A stretch of DNA of 64,000 bases from an uncultured Christensenella sp. (GTDB lineage: Bacteria; Bacillota; Clostridia; Christensenellales; Borkfalkiaceae): contig CAJUGI010000007.1 in the NCBI GenBank assembly GCA_910586065.1, positions 32,171 through 96,170 on the forward strand, given 5' to 3'. The notes under the pieces are model-generated. The model was not told where the DNA came from, searched no databases, and was given only the letters and a program-made list of their open reading frames with translations. The stretch's first letter is position 1, and every line of letters begins with the position of its first letter. Of the stretch, positions 36,818 to 43,066 are shown in pieces. A program made the translations under genes and the position numbers.

Positions 36818-36846
36818 ATTATATCACGTTGTCGCCGTTAAGTCAA
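36818..36846 (-). promoter_or_regulatory. Promoter of the 34-aa small gene
   Basis: On the minus strand: TTGACT (36846-36841), 17-bp spacer, TATAAT (36823-36818). It gives a roughly 90-nt leader. Confidence 0.65.
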
Positions 36847-36896
36847 TAAAAAGCGGGCGGGCGTGGGCTTTGTATAACTCAACCTTTATCAGCTTT

Positions 36897-36923
36897 GCCG
36901 CCGTTCTCGGCGGCTTTTCTTTT
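36897..36923 (+). terminator. Terminator and hairpin cluster in element B
   Basis: GCCGCCG/CGGCGGC with loop TTCT, then TTTTCTTTT. To its right (36950-37075) follow three more small hairpins: TCCCC/GGGGA, ATCGCG/CGCGAT and GCGCCG/CGGCGC. This gene-free stretch lies next to the iterons and may belong to the replication or packaging region. Confidence 0.55.
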
Positions 36924-37130
36924 ACGCTCTGCACCGCTTTAAATTCCCCTCGCAGGGGAATATCGCGCTCGCGCGATTTCAAGGGGTGGCGCATACTCTA
37001 AACCGCATAGATTCCGCGCCGGGCTCGGCGCACGCTCCCGCCGCATTAACTGCACGTTGACCGCCGCGGCTTTTGTTTAGTTTTGCGTATAAAAGAAATC
37101 GGTATAAAATAGTATAAGTCGGCGGCAACC

Positions 37131-37203
37131 GTACTTTTTTAAGCCTTAAAACGTACTTTCAATTCTTGAAAAGTGTACTTAAATTTTTGTTAAATAGTAC
37201 GGT
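37131..37203 (-). repeat. 22-bp iterons, candidate replication origin of element B
   Basis: GTACTTT at 37131, GTACTTT at 37153, GTACTT at 37175 and GTACGG at 37197: four copies at an exact 22-bp period (two helical turns) in AT-rich sequence. They lie 155 bp beyond the 3' end of the twin-winged-helix replication-type gene. Iterons of this period are the usual binding sites of plasmid initiators. Confidence 0.6.
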
Positions 37204-37357
37204 TTTGACATTTTTTAAAAACTGCAAAAATAAAAAGCCCGATTTTTTTCTTAAAATCAGACTTTCGCCGCCGTTTTTTCTATGCCCCGCGCCGGACTTT
37301 GCGCGTTATCTTCGATTTTTAATAATTTTTTATACGACTATAAGCGCAAGCCCTTGC

Positions 37358-38320
37358 TTACGCTTCTTTTTTCTGTTCTTCTTCTCGCCAACCGCATTTA
37401 AAATAGCCGGGCGGGAAAAATTCTCGTCTTATATGGTGCTTATCGAAGTAGCCTTCGAGCTCCGCTCTGAGCGTTTCTTGCTTGCCTTCAAGTTCAAGTG
37501 TTTCCGGTTTAGCCTCGCCGCCCGGTTTAAGTAATGCGCCGAGCCAAGCGGAATAATTTATATTTACGCGCTCGATTATGCCCTTGTATTCCGTATCGAG
37601 CATAAGCCGCTTATGTAAAACGTCGGCGTTGTATTCCTGCTTATTGACTGTATCGCCGTTTAACCGCTCCGGGTGCTTTACCGCCAAAATATCCGGGTTA
37701 ACCGTGAATAGACTGCACCTGCGCCGCCGTAGGTCGTTTCCGTCCGGCTTTTCCGAACGCGACAAATCCGCCGCTATAAGCTCACGTATACAATCGCCCG
37801 CGGTGGTTCTCGGAAGCCCTATCGCCTTTCCAATGCGTTCTTGCGAGCTTACAAACACGCCGCCCGTTTTCGGGTTCTCGTTGCTACGTTTTAAAAATGC
37901 CAACGTTAAAAGACGGGAATATGTCAGCCGCTTATAATTCCCGGATATTTTCCATTCCTGCAAGAACATATACGTATCTACTTCAACGTAATTGCGATTG
38001 TTGTACCTTGCGATAATCTTATATCTTGATTGCTTTACACGCTCGATTATTCCGCGCTTTACAAGCTCCGCAAGCGCGTTGCTTACCGTTTCCCGCGACA
38101 TTCCGAAATTGTCTACAAAGTAATCGTACGTAAGCTTTGCCGGCTCTCTGAACGCTTTATTCATTGTATGGATAATGGCAAGGATAAATTGACAGCTTAA
38201 TAAAAGCCCCGTAAATACGGTAGCTTTGCCGCCTTTCTTCTTACCCGTGAACGCTAACGGAAACTCGATAAACGACGACGTTTCCGGCAGATTCAGTTTT
38301 TGCCATTCCGTAGCTTGCAT
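37358..38320 (-). CDS. Putative replication initiator of element B (twin winged helix)
   Basis: A 320-residue basic protein with two helix-turn-helix regions: residues about 65-115 (TYDYFVDNFGMSRETVSNAL...KRGIIERV) and about 155-200 (SSQERIGKAIGLPRTTAGDCIREL). Two winged helices in one protein are the layout of iteron-binding Rep proteins, and 22-bp iterons lie just downstream. No HUH motif for rolling-circle initiation is visible. It sits in the same place relative to the zinc-knuckle gene as the analogous protein of element C. A transcription regulator is the alternative. Confidence 0.55.
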   Translation of the reverse strand: MQATEWQKLNLPETSSFIEFPLAFTGKKKGGKATVFTGLLLSCQFILAIIHTMNKAFREPAKLTYDYFVDNFGMSRETVSNALAELVKRGIIERVKQSRYKIIARYNNRNYVEVDTYMFLQEWKISGNYKRLTYSRLLTLAFLKRSNENPKTGGVFVSSQERIGKAIGLPRTTAGDCIRELIAADLSRSEKPDGNDLRRRRCSLFTVNPDILAVKHPERLNGDTVNKQEYNADVLHKRLMLDTEYKGIIERVNINYSAWLGALLKPGGEAKPETLELEGKQETLRAELEGYFDKHHIRREFFPPGYFKCGWREEEQKKEA

Positions 38321-38342
38321 TACGTTTCCTTTTGATTTTGCT

Positions 38343-38570
38343 TTAAATGATTTTCAACTGCCCCAAACCGTCGGGAAGTTGCGGCGGTTCGGCGCGCTTG
38401 TTGGCTTTGATTGCCGCGCCGAAGCGGTGAAAGGGCGCACATTGCGGACAATAACAAAATTTATAATCACCCGCAACAGCCCAACCCGCTTTCCTTGCGG
38501 TGTTGCGGCTCTTAAACGCTGCCTGCGCGTTCTTACAATCATCGCAACTGTAATTTATTCCATTTTTCAT
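38343..38570 (-). CDS. Zinc-knuckle small protein (element B copy)
   Basis: A 75-residue protein with Cys pairs in SCDDCKNAQ and CYCPQCAPFH, suggesting a zinc-binding fold, and a basic middle. The first 68 residues are identical to the protein at 51906 in element C; only the last seven differ. In both elements it precedes the replication-type gene, so a role in replication or single-strand DNA handling is inferred. The ribosome site is AAGGAGC. Confidence 0.75.
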   Translation of the reverse strand: MKNGINYSCDDCKNAQAAFKSRNTARKAGWAVAGDYKFCYCPQCAPFHRFGAAIKANKRAEPPQLPDGLGQLKII

Positions 38571-38632
38571 TGTCTTTTGCTCCTTATATTTCTTGTGGGC
38601 ACACGGTGCGCATTTTTGACGACCGTTTTAAT
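38368..38632 (-). repeat. 265-bp inverted repeat shared with element C
   Basis: This segment appears identical to 51844-52108 in the opposite orientation and covers the zinc-knuckle gene plus about 60 bp upstream. Similarity stops sharply at both ends. Its upstream edge falls inside the neighbouring InlB-repeat gene, marking a recombination junction. Confidence 0.85.
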
Positions 38633-39649
38633 GACGTAAAACGTTACAGTAAACGTTTTAATTTCCCAATGCGCTTTTAACGTTGTATCTTGCTTTATGG
38701 CTTGCCCCGTGTATTCCGTTCCGTCCTCTAAAAACCAACCCTGAAATTCATAGCCGCGTTTTTCAGGCGTGGGCGGGGTAATTGACGAGTTCCAATCTAC
38801 AACCTGATTTTCTATATTGTTGCCCCCGTCCGTGTTAAACGTTACAGTAAAACGATTTATTTCAAAATGCGCGTGCAGGTTGATATTTGACGTTACTGTT
38901 TCGCCGATATATTTCGTGCAGTTCTCGCCGTGCTCTTCGTCCGTGCCGTAATACCAACCCGTAAAGGTGTAGCCCTCTTTTTGAGGTGCAGGCGGCAACG
39001 GCTTTACTGCGTTCGGGTCTTGTTCCAAAATGTAGGTTATTTCTATTGCGCCTAAATCTGCGGCGGTGGCTTTGCCGGATTCGTAGTAAGGGTTCCAATA
39101 CTCGAATTGTGTACTGTGCATACATTGTTTGTCTACGCCGCGATATTTGCAAGTCATATCTTTGTAAATATATCCCGCCGAAGTCAGATGTTCGAACGGG
39201 TTCACACGCGGCACAAACCAACCCGTTTGCGACATAATTAACGTAACCCAAGCAAATCTGATATTTGCTTCTTTTGCGCTTACCGTTTGCCCGTCTATGT
39301 TGTTTTTAACGGTGACTTTTGCAAGGTAATCGTCCGCGGTTTTGTCTGTGCCGGAAGAGATAAAGTTTTCATATTCCGCTTCGGCGCCTGCGGGAATAGC
39401 GCGGGAGCTTGCCGCAACTGTCCGCGCGGAAACGGCAAAAGCATAGCTTTGCGGCTCTTCGTCCGTAAGCTCTTCGGCGGGAGCGGCGGGGAGCTTCTCG
39501 GGTGCCGCGCTCCGCCAATTCCCGAAAGTCCAATCCGTATAACCGAATGTGCCCCAAGCCAACAGCGAGGCAACGCCCGTTACTGCCAATATTACCGCCA
39601 TTATTAAGCCCGTTTTTTTGATTATCTTTTTGCCGTTTGCTCTTGCCAT
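38567..39649 (-). CDS. Secreted protein with InlB/Flg_new repeats, truncated at a recombination junction
   Basis: A 360-residue protein. It has an N-terminal membrane segment (MARANGKKIIKKTGLIMAV...), an extracellular middle (to about residue 215), and two complete InlB B-type repeats (GYTFTGWYYG, GYEFQGWFLEDG). A third repeat begins TFTVTFY and then changes into VIKTVVKNAHRVPTRN, which is the translation of the 265-bp segment shared with element C. The original C-terminus has therefore been lost. Position and N-terminus match the secreted protein at 47404 in element C, so this is probably a virion-tip or adsorption-type protein. ATG has GGGAGG upstream. Confidence 0.7.
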   Translation of the reverse strand: MARANGKKIIKKTGLIMAVILAVTGVASLLAWGTFGYTDWTFGNWRSAAPEKLPAAPAEELTDEEPQSYAFAVSARTVAASSRAIPAGAEAEYENFISSGTDKTADDYLAKVTVKNNIDGQTVSAKEANIRFAWVTLIMSQTGWFVPRVNPFEHLTSAGYIYKDMTCKYRGVDKQCMHSTQFEYWNPYYESGKATAADLGAIEITYILEQDPNAVKPLPPAPQKEGYTFTGWYYGTDEEHGENCTKYIGETVTSNINLHAHFEINRFTVTFNTDGGNNIENQVVDWNSSITPPTPEKRGYEFQGWFLEDGTEYTGQAIKQDTTLKAHWEIKTFTVTFYVIKTVVKNAHRVPTRNIRSKRQ

Positions 39650-39685
39650 TTTTATTTCCTCCCGCGGGCGTTCTCTGCACCCGCT

Positions 39686-39913
39686 TTATTTTCGTTTATT
39701 GACTAACGCCGCCGTTTGCGGCTTCGAAGATGGGGGCGGGGTTGCTTGCTCGTTTATTACAACGTCCAAATAGCAACGCTCGTAAACACTCGCCCCGCGG
39801 TCTTTGTAATGCCCCGAAACAGACAGCACACGCACGGCGGGCAATTCGTTACAGATAAGCTCGATTAGCTTTTCTATTTCGCCGTTCTCGCCCCATAATC
39901 TGACTTTAACCAC
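39686..39913 (-). CDS. Small protein resembling DUF3970
   Basis: A 75-residue protein beginning MVKVRLWGENGEIEKLIELI and containing VRVLSVSGHYKDRG, similar in layout to small mobile-element proteins of the DUF3970 type (from memory). It overlaps the upstream gene by 8 nt. Function unknown. Confidence 0.55.
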   Translation of the reverse strand: MVKVRLWGENGEIEKLIELICNELPAVRVLSVSGHYKDRGASVYERCYLDVVINEQATPPPSSKPQTAALVNKRK

Positions 39914-40262
39914 GTCGCACCTCGCAATTGCTTTCGATAAGGTCTACAATCTGTTGAGCTTCGGTAACGTGCAAAATTTTTGCGTGGAAGTATAAAAAAT
40001 CAAGAATACCGTCAAGGTTCTTCCAATCAAAAATCGGATTTGAATTGAAATAATTGTAGTAATCGGGAAACTTCGCTTTTACGAGCTTCGGAATATCCGC
40101 GCCCGCTTTGGCGGTGGTCTTAATGGGGTTAAATGCTTTGACTATGTCATAAGCCCCCTTAGCTCCGCACATTGTTTCGATAGGGCAACCGTTATTATGT
40201 AAATTGCACGTTTCGCAGGTTGCGCGCGCGTTCACTTCGCAAGGCAATAAATCGTTTTTCAT
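39906..40262 (-). CDS. Cysteine-rich hypothetical protein, 118 aa
   Basis: Not recognised. The N-terminal 35 residues hold a Cys cluster (LPCEVNARATCETCNLHN, then GCPIETMCG) that could bind zinc or an Fe-S centre. The rest is helical (FPDYYNYFNS...LDFLYFHAKIL). It overlaps the neighbouring genes at both ends, so it is translationally coupled in the early operon of element B. Confidence 0.6.
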   Translation of the reverse strand: MKNDLLPCEVNARATCETCNLHNNGCPIETMCGAKGAYDIVKAFNPIKTTAKAGADIPKLVKAKFPDYYNYFNSNPIFDWKNLDGILDFLYFHAKILHVTEAQQIVDLIESNCEVRRG

Positions 40263-40645
40263 TACTGCACCCCGCTATTATCTATCCAAGGGAAGCGCAG
40301 TTTTATGGCTTCCAAATAATAAAGCCCGTCGTTGTCACAGAATAATACGCCCGGTGTGTAGAGATAGGAAGTTTCTAAATCATCGTTATCGTTAAAAATC
40401 TGTTCGTTCCAAAGATTGAACAATAAACGGGTTGCGCGGCGGCTACCGCTCGTCTGCCAACCAGCTTTAAGACAGTCAATTTTAACGGAATTATTTTTAA
40501 AGGAAAATACTTCGTCTTTGTGTTTGAATAAATCTTCATTAAGGGCTAAAAGATAAGCAACGGGACGATGTTCACTATCCGAGTTTTTCATTTTGCCAAG
40601 CGTTTCATAAAAACGCCGTTCGTGCATTAAGTCTTTGAATTTCAT
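40262..40645 (-). CDS. Element B early protein, 127 aa (DUF6075-like)
   Basis: Begins MKFKDLMHERRFYETLGKM and contains HRPVAYLLALNEDLF and TRLLFNLWNEQIF. The layout resembles DUF6075-type phage proteins, assigned with low certainty. It is the first gene behind the structured leader shared with element C; its SD lies in GGAGATTTGCAA, the segment that the leader can mask. Function unknown. Confidence 0.6.
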   Translation of the reverse strand: MKFKDLMHERRFYETLGKMKNSDSEHRPVAYLLALNEDLFKHKDEVFSFKNNSVKIDCLKAGWQTSGSRRATRLLFNLWNEQIFNDNDDLETSYLYTPGVLFCDNDGLYYLEAIKLRFPWIDNSGVQ

Positions 40646-40756
40646 TTTTGCAAATCTCCTAAAAAATATATTTCAACGCCCTTGCGGGCTGTTGTTCCCC
40701 TTAATCTCAACCCCCGCGCCGTTTATGGCGGTGCAGGAGCCGAGATTTGCAAGCAC
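40646..40756 (-). promoter_or_regulatory. Structured leader, element B copy
   Basis: On the minus strand the sequence AAAGGTGCTTGCAAATCTCGG, a GCC-ATAAA-CGG hairpin, GTTGAGATTAAGG and a GCCC-GCAA-GGGC tetraloop hairpin lead into AGGAGATTTGCAAAAATG. TTGCAAATCTC (40752-40742) is fully complementary to GAGATTTGCAA over the ribosome site (40658-40648). The same arrangement occurs at 46351-46469 in element C. Confidence 0.7.
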
Positions 40757-40800
40757 CTTTACGGAGTTCCACCGCGCGGGTGCGTAAAATAGTATTTTTA

Positions 40801-40829
40801 TTGACTTTACCCCCATTGCGTGATAAAAT
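40801..40829 (+). promoter_or_regulatory. Promoter of an isolated coiled-coil gene in element B
   Basis: TTGACT at 40801-40806, 17-bp spacer, TAAAAT at 40824-40829 with TGA before it. An imperfect inverted repeat, TTTACCCCCATTG (40806-40818) with CAATAGGGGGTAAAG (about 40852-40866), flanks the start point and may be an operator. Confidence 0.65.
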
Positions 40830-40913
40830 TTAGTTGCTACAAAAATTTCACAATAGGGGGTAAAGCCATTGCCCCAAATCCACACTTACAAATGAATTTG
40901 AGAGGTCAACCGT

Positions 40914-41222
40914 ATGTACTATTTTAAAAAATTATCATTATCTAACCGTAAGATTAAACTTGTAAAGCAAGTTGGTAAATTAAATTTGAAAATTCAAAAA
41001 TTAGAAAATGATAGTCGCTATTTTAATCGTAATAAAATAAGTTTGCTTGAAACAATGGTTGAAAATAAAACTTCCGAAATTGATACAATTGATGAAATTT
41101 TGGAATATCTTCAAAGGGAAAAACCTAAATTCAATCAAAAAGTTAGTAATAATAGTTTAAATTTAGGTCTAAAAAACGAAAGCGGCGCAACAATAGAACT
41201 ACCGCCAATTATCGGCGAATAG
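40914..41222 (+). CDS. Coiled-coil protein of unknown function (accessory gene)
   Basis: A 102-residue AT-rich protein. Residues about 10-75 are predicted coiled coil (KLVKQVGKLNLKIQKLEND, LLETMVENKTSEIDTI), followed by a loose tail. It is transcribed against all its neighbours from its own operator-bearing promoter and lies between the leader and a conserved early gene, so it looks like an inserted accessory (moron) gene. Such genes in prophages often give host or superinfection phenotypes; no direct evidence for that here. ATG follows GAGAGGTC. Confidence 0.55.
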   Translation: MYYFKKLSLSNRKIKLVKQVGKLNLKIQKLENDSRYFNRNKISLLETMVENKTSEIDTIDEILEYLQREKPKFNQKVSNNSLNLGLKNESGATIELPPIIGE

Positions 41223-41223
41223 G

Positions 41224-41430
41224 TTATTTTGTTGCTTCTTCGATTTTCGCTTTGATTTCGTCATAACTGCCTTTGATAAAGTAGCCTTTTGCTTGACAAT
41301 ATTTTTTTCGGAAAAATTCGTTTACGTTTATAAAAACATAAGCGTTACGGTCTACTATCGCGTGTATTGCCGTTATATTAATTAAAATTTTATCCCCGTC
41401 TGTTGTTTCAACTTCGATAAATCCTTTCAT
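41224..41430 (-). CDS. Small element protein of the MKGFIEV family (68 aa)
   Basis: Begins MKGFIEVETTDGDKILINI and ends SYDEIKAKIEEATK. The protein at 46700 in element C has the same start (MKGFIEV) and end (SYDEVKARIEKAVQ), so both elements share this early gene. About 68 residues, probably a small beta-alpha fold. Transcribed from the strong promoter at 41534-41562. Function unknown. Confidence 0.65.
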   Translation of the reverse strand: MKGFIEVETTDGDKILINITAIHAIVDRNAYVFINVNEFFRKKYCQAKGYFIKGSYDEIKAKIEEATK

Positions 41431-41441
41431 AAAATTCCTTT

Positions 41442-41463
41442 GCCCTGCGGGTTGCCGCGGGGC
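41442..41463 (-). promoter_or_regulatory. Conserved 5' hairpin of the early transcript (element B)
   Basis: On the minus strand GCCCCGCGG-CAAC-CCGCAGGGC, just upstream of AAAGGAATTTTATG. The identical stem with another loop is at 46302-46323 in element C, directly after the promoter. On the plus strand the same hairpin is followed by TTTTTT and could end rightward transcripts. Confidence 0.6.
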
Positions 41464-41533
41464 TTTTTTGTTGTCCGCGAATACGTGAAATTTGCCCGAT
41501 TATGGGCTGATAGCCCGTAACGGGGCTATCAGT

Positions 41534-41562
41534 ATTATAACAGCCCGAATTATGGCTGTCAA
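41534..41562 (-). promoter_or_regulatory. Consensus early promoter and operators of element B
   Basis: On the minus strand: TTGACA (41562-41557), 17-bp spacer, TATAAT (41539-41534), a perfect consensus pair. The surrounding 41495-41580 holds repeated GGGCTGAT/ATCAG-CCC and CAGCCC...GGCTG palindromes, likely operators for the XRE repressor encoded divergently at 41616. Confidence 0.75.
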
Positions 41563-41615
41563 GCCCGCAAAGGGGCTGATTATGGTAAAATTTTTTGCAA
41601 ATAGGAAGATTATTT

Positions 41616-41996
41616 ATGAATTTTTCAAAAATTGCAAAGGAATTGAGGGAAGAGGCGGGGTTATCTCAACAAAAATTAGCTGATAAAATAGGGTTAAGTT
41701 CTTCGGCTATTGCGCGTTGGGAATTAGGACAAAGCGAACCAGGGTTCAACGCAATTCTCGCATATACAAAATTTTTCGACGTTTCCGCCGACTATCTTTT
41801 AGGCCTCGAAGACGATTTCGGCGCAAGAACTGCAACCGCGCCCGCCGTGATGGGCGAGAACTACTCGTCTGAAGAGCGGCAACTTATAGAAGATTATCAA
41901 AATTTGAACGCACGCTCAAAGAAATATCTTCAGGACACAATAAAAATGCTCCTCGAGTCTGTTTCGGGAAGCGAACAAAAGAAAAAGGAGAATTAA
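41616..41996 (+). CDS. XRE-family repressor of element B
   Basis: A 126-residue CI-like repressor. The HTH occupies residues about 8-60 (AGLSQQKLADKIGLSSSAIARWELGQSEPGF as the core), and DYLLGLEDDFGA follows, the same stretch as in the element C repressor. The C-terminal 45 residues (SSEERQLIEDYQNLNARSKKYLQDT...) recur at the end of the next protein. The start at 41616 has AGGAAG upstream. It probably represses the divergent promoter at 41534. Confidence 0.85.
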   Translation: MNFSKIAKELREEAGLSQQKLADKIGLSSSAIARWELGQSEPGFNAILAYTKFFDVSADYLLGLEDDFGARTATAPAVMGENYSSEERQLIEDYQNLNARSKKYLQDTIKMLLESVSGSEQKKKEN

Positions 41997-41998
41997 CT

Positions 41999-42718
41999 AT
42001 GTTTGATTTTAGTTATTCTTCAATTGATGAAATGATTGAATTGTTGGCTCGTAATATTAATCCGTTTTCAGGGCTTAAGTTTAAAGCGAGAGAAGAAAAA
42101 CAAGTTACTGAAATGATGTCGATAATTTATGCGGCAGTAAATGATGAGGAATTATATTTTGACCCCGTTACTGCCTTTATTCCCACGTTGGATATAGGTA
42201 TAATTATTAAAAAAAGTACAAGCATACAGCCGTTTGCAAAAAAAATTGCTGGCGCAATAGCTCACGCTTTGAAAAAGTATTCAGAATATTTTTCGCAAGA
42301 CATAATTCAATTTAGTTTTTGCCGGTTTTTAGTTGAAAACGGGCTTATAGAATTGCGTGATAACCCTTATATTGAAAATCAACAGTCTTATTTTGCTACG
42401 ACATTGGGCGAAAATTGCGGGCTACAGAATAAAACAACAAAAACAAAAAAAACTAAACGGCATACTCTTCTTTATTCTGCCTATATGCAAGTTTACCTCT
42501 TGAGAAAATTTCCAGATATATTTCTGCCTGCAATAAAGGCTGAATTTAAAAAAAATCACGAAACTTTAGAAAATTATATTGAGCCTTTAACCGTAGAAGA
42601 ACAGGAGCTTATTGTTAGCTATCGCTGTTTAGACGAAAACGGGAAAAAATATTTGAGTGATACAATGGCTTCATTGTTTAATGGATTTACAGGCGGCAAA
42701 CAAAAGAAAATATCATAA
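41999..42718 (+). CDS. Hypothetical protein sharing the repressor's C-terminal module
   Basis: A 239-residue AT-rich protein without HTH. The last 43 residues (TVEEQELIVSYRCLDENGKKYLSDT...GGKQKK) are clearly related to the repressor C-terminus next door. If that module mediates oligomerisation, this protein could form mixed complexes and act as co-repressor or anti-repressor. The gene begins 2 nt after the repressor stop, with the AAGGAG site inside that gene. The first 190 residues are not recognised. Confidence 0.6.
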   Translation: MFDFSYSSIDEMIELLARNINPFSGLKFKAREEKQVTEMMSIIYAAVNDEELYFDPVTAFIPTLDIGIIIKKSTSIQPFAKKIAGAIAHALKKYSEYFSQDIIQFSFCRFLVENGLIELRDNPYIENQQSYFATTLGENCGLQNKTTKTKKTKRHTLLYSAYMQVYLLRKFPDIFLPAIKAEFKKNHETLENYIEPLTVEEQELIVSYRCLDENGKKYLSDTMASLFNGFTGGKQKKIS

Positions 42719-42751
42719 ATGAGTTTCACCTGGAAAATTTAAAAAGCGTAG

Positions 42752-42783
42752 TTAATTACTTTTTATGCATAAAAAGTAATTAA
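42752..42783. repeat. Perfect 32-bp palindrome upstream of the integrase
   Basis: TTAATTACTTTTTATG (42752-42767) is followed directly by its exact reverse complement (42768-42783). It lies between the repressor operon and the integrase module, so it may be an operator for a dimeric regulator, a bidirectional terminator or an excision site. Confidence 0.65.
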
Positions 42784-42851
42784 ATTTAATTGATTTCTCT
42801 ATTATAAAATCTACTCCGTAGGCGTGTTTGCCGAAAGGAGTAATTTTTTAT

Positions 42852-43064
42852 ATGACTAAAGAAGAAATTTTAGGAAGGCTTTCAGCTATAGGGAAGGAAA
42901 TTTCAAGGCTATTTGGAGAGATTTCAGCAGAATGTGGCGAAACGGACAGCCGCGCGTGGTTGCGATTTGTAAAAAACGAGCCGCGCGCGGGTTCTGAAGT
43001 AAAAAAAATGCCCAAAAAGTTTTATATTTCCCGGGCGCGGAGGAGGAACAGAACAACAACGTAA
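42852..43064 (+). CDS. Small protein fused in trans to the integrase (element B)
   Basis: A 70-residue protein, MTKEEILGRLSAIGKEISRL..., with an AAAGGAG site. In element C the corresponding sequence forms the N-terminal extension of the integrase within one frame. Here the frame ends at 43064, two bases before the integrase ATG. It contains the slippery heptamer A AAA AAA at 43001-43007; a -1 shift there would continue as NAQKVLYFPGAEEEQNNN directly into the integrase. It is either a separate protein, the front part of a frameshift product, or a broken fusion. Confidence 0.55.
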   Translation: MTKEEILGRLSAIGKEISRLFGEISAECGETDSRAWLRFVKNEPRAGSEVKKMPKKFYISRARRRNRTTT

Positions 43065-43066
43065 CT

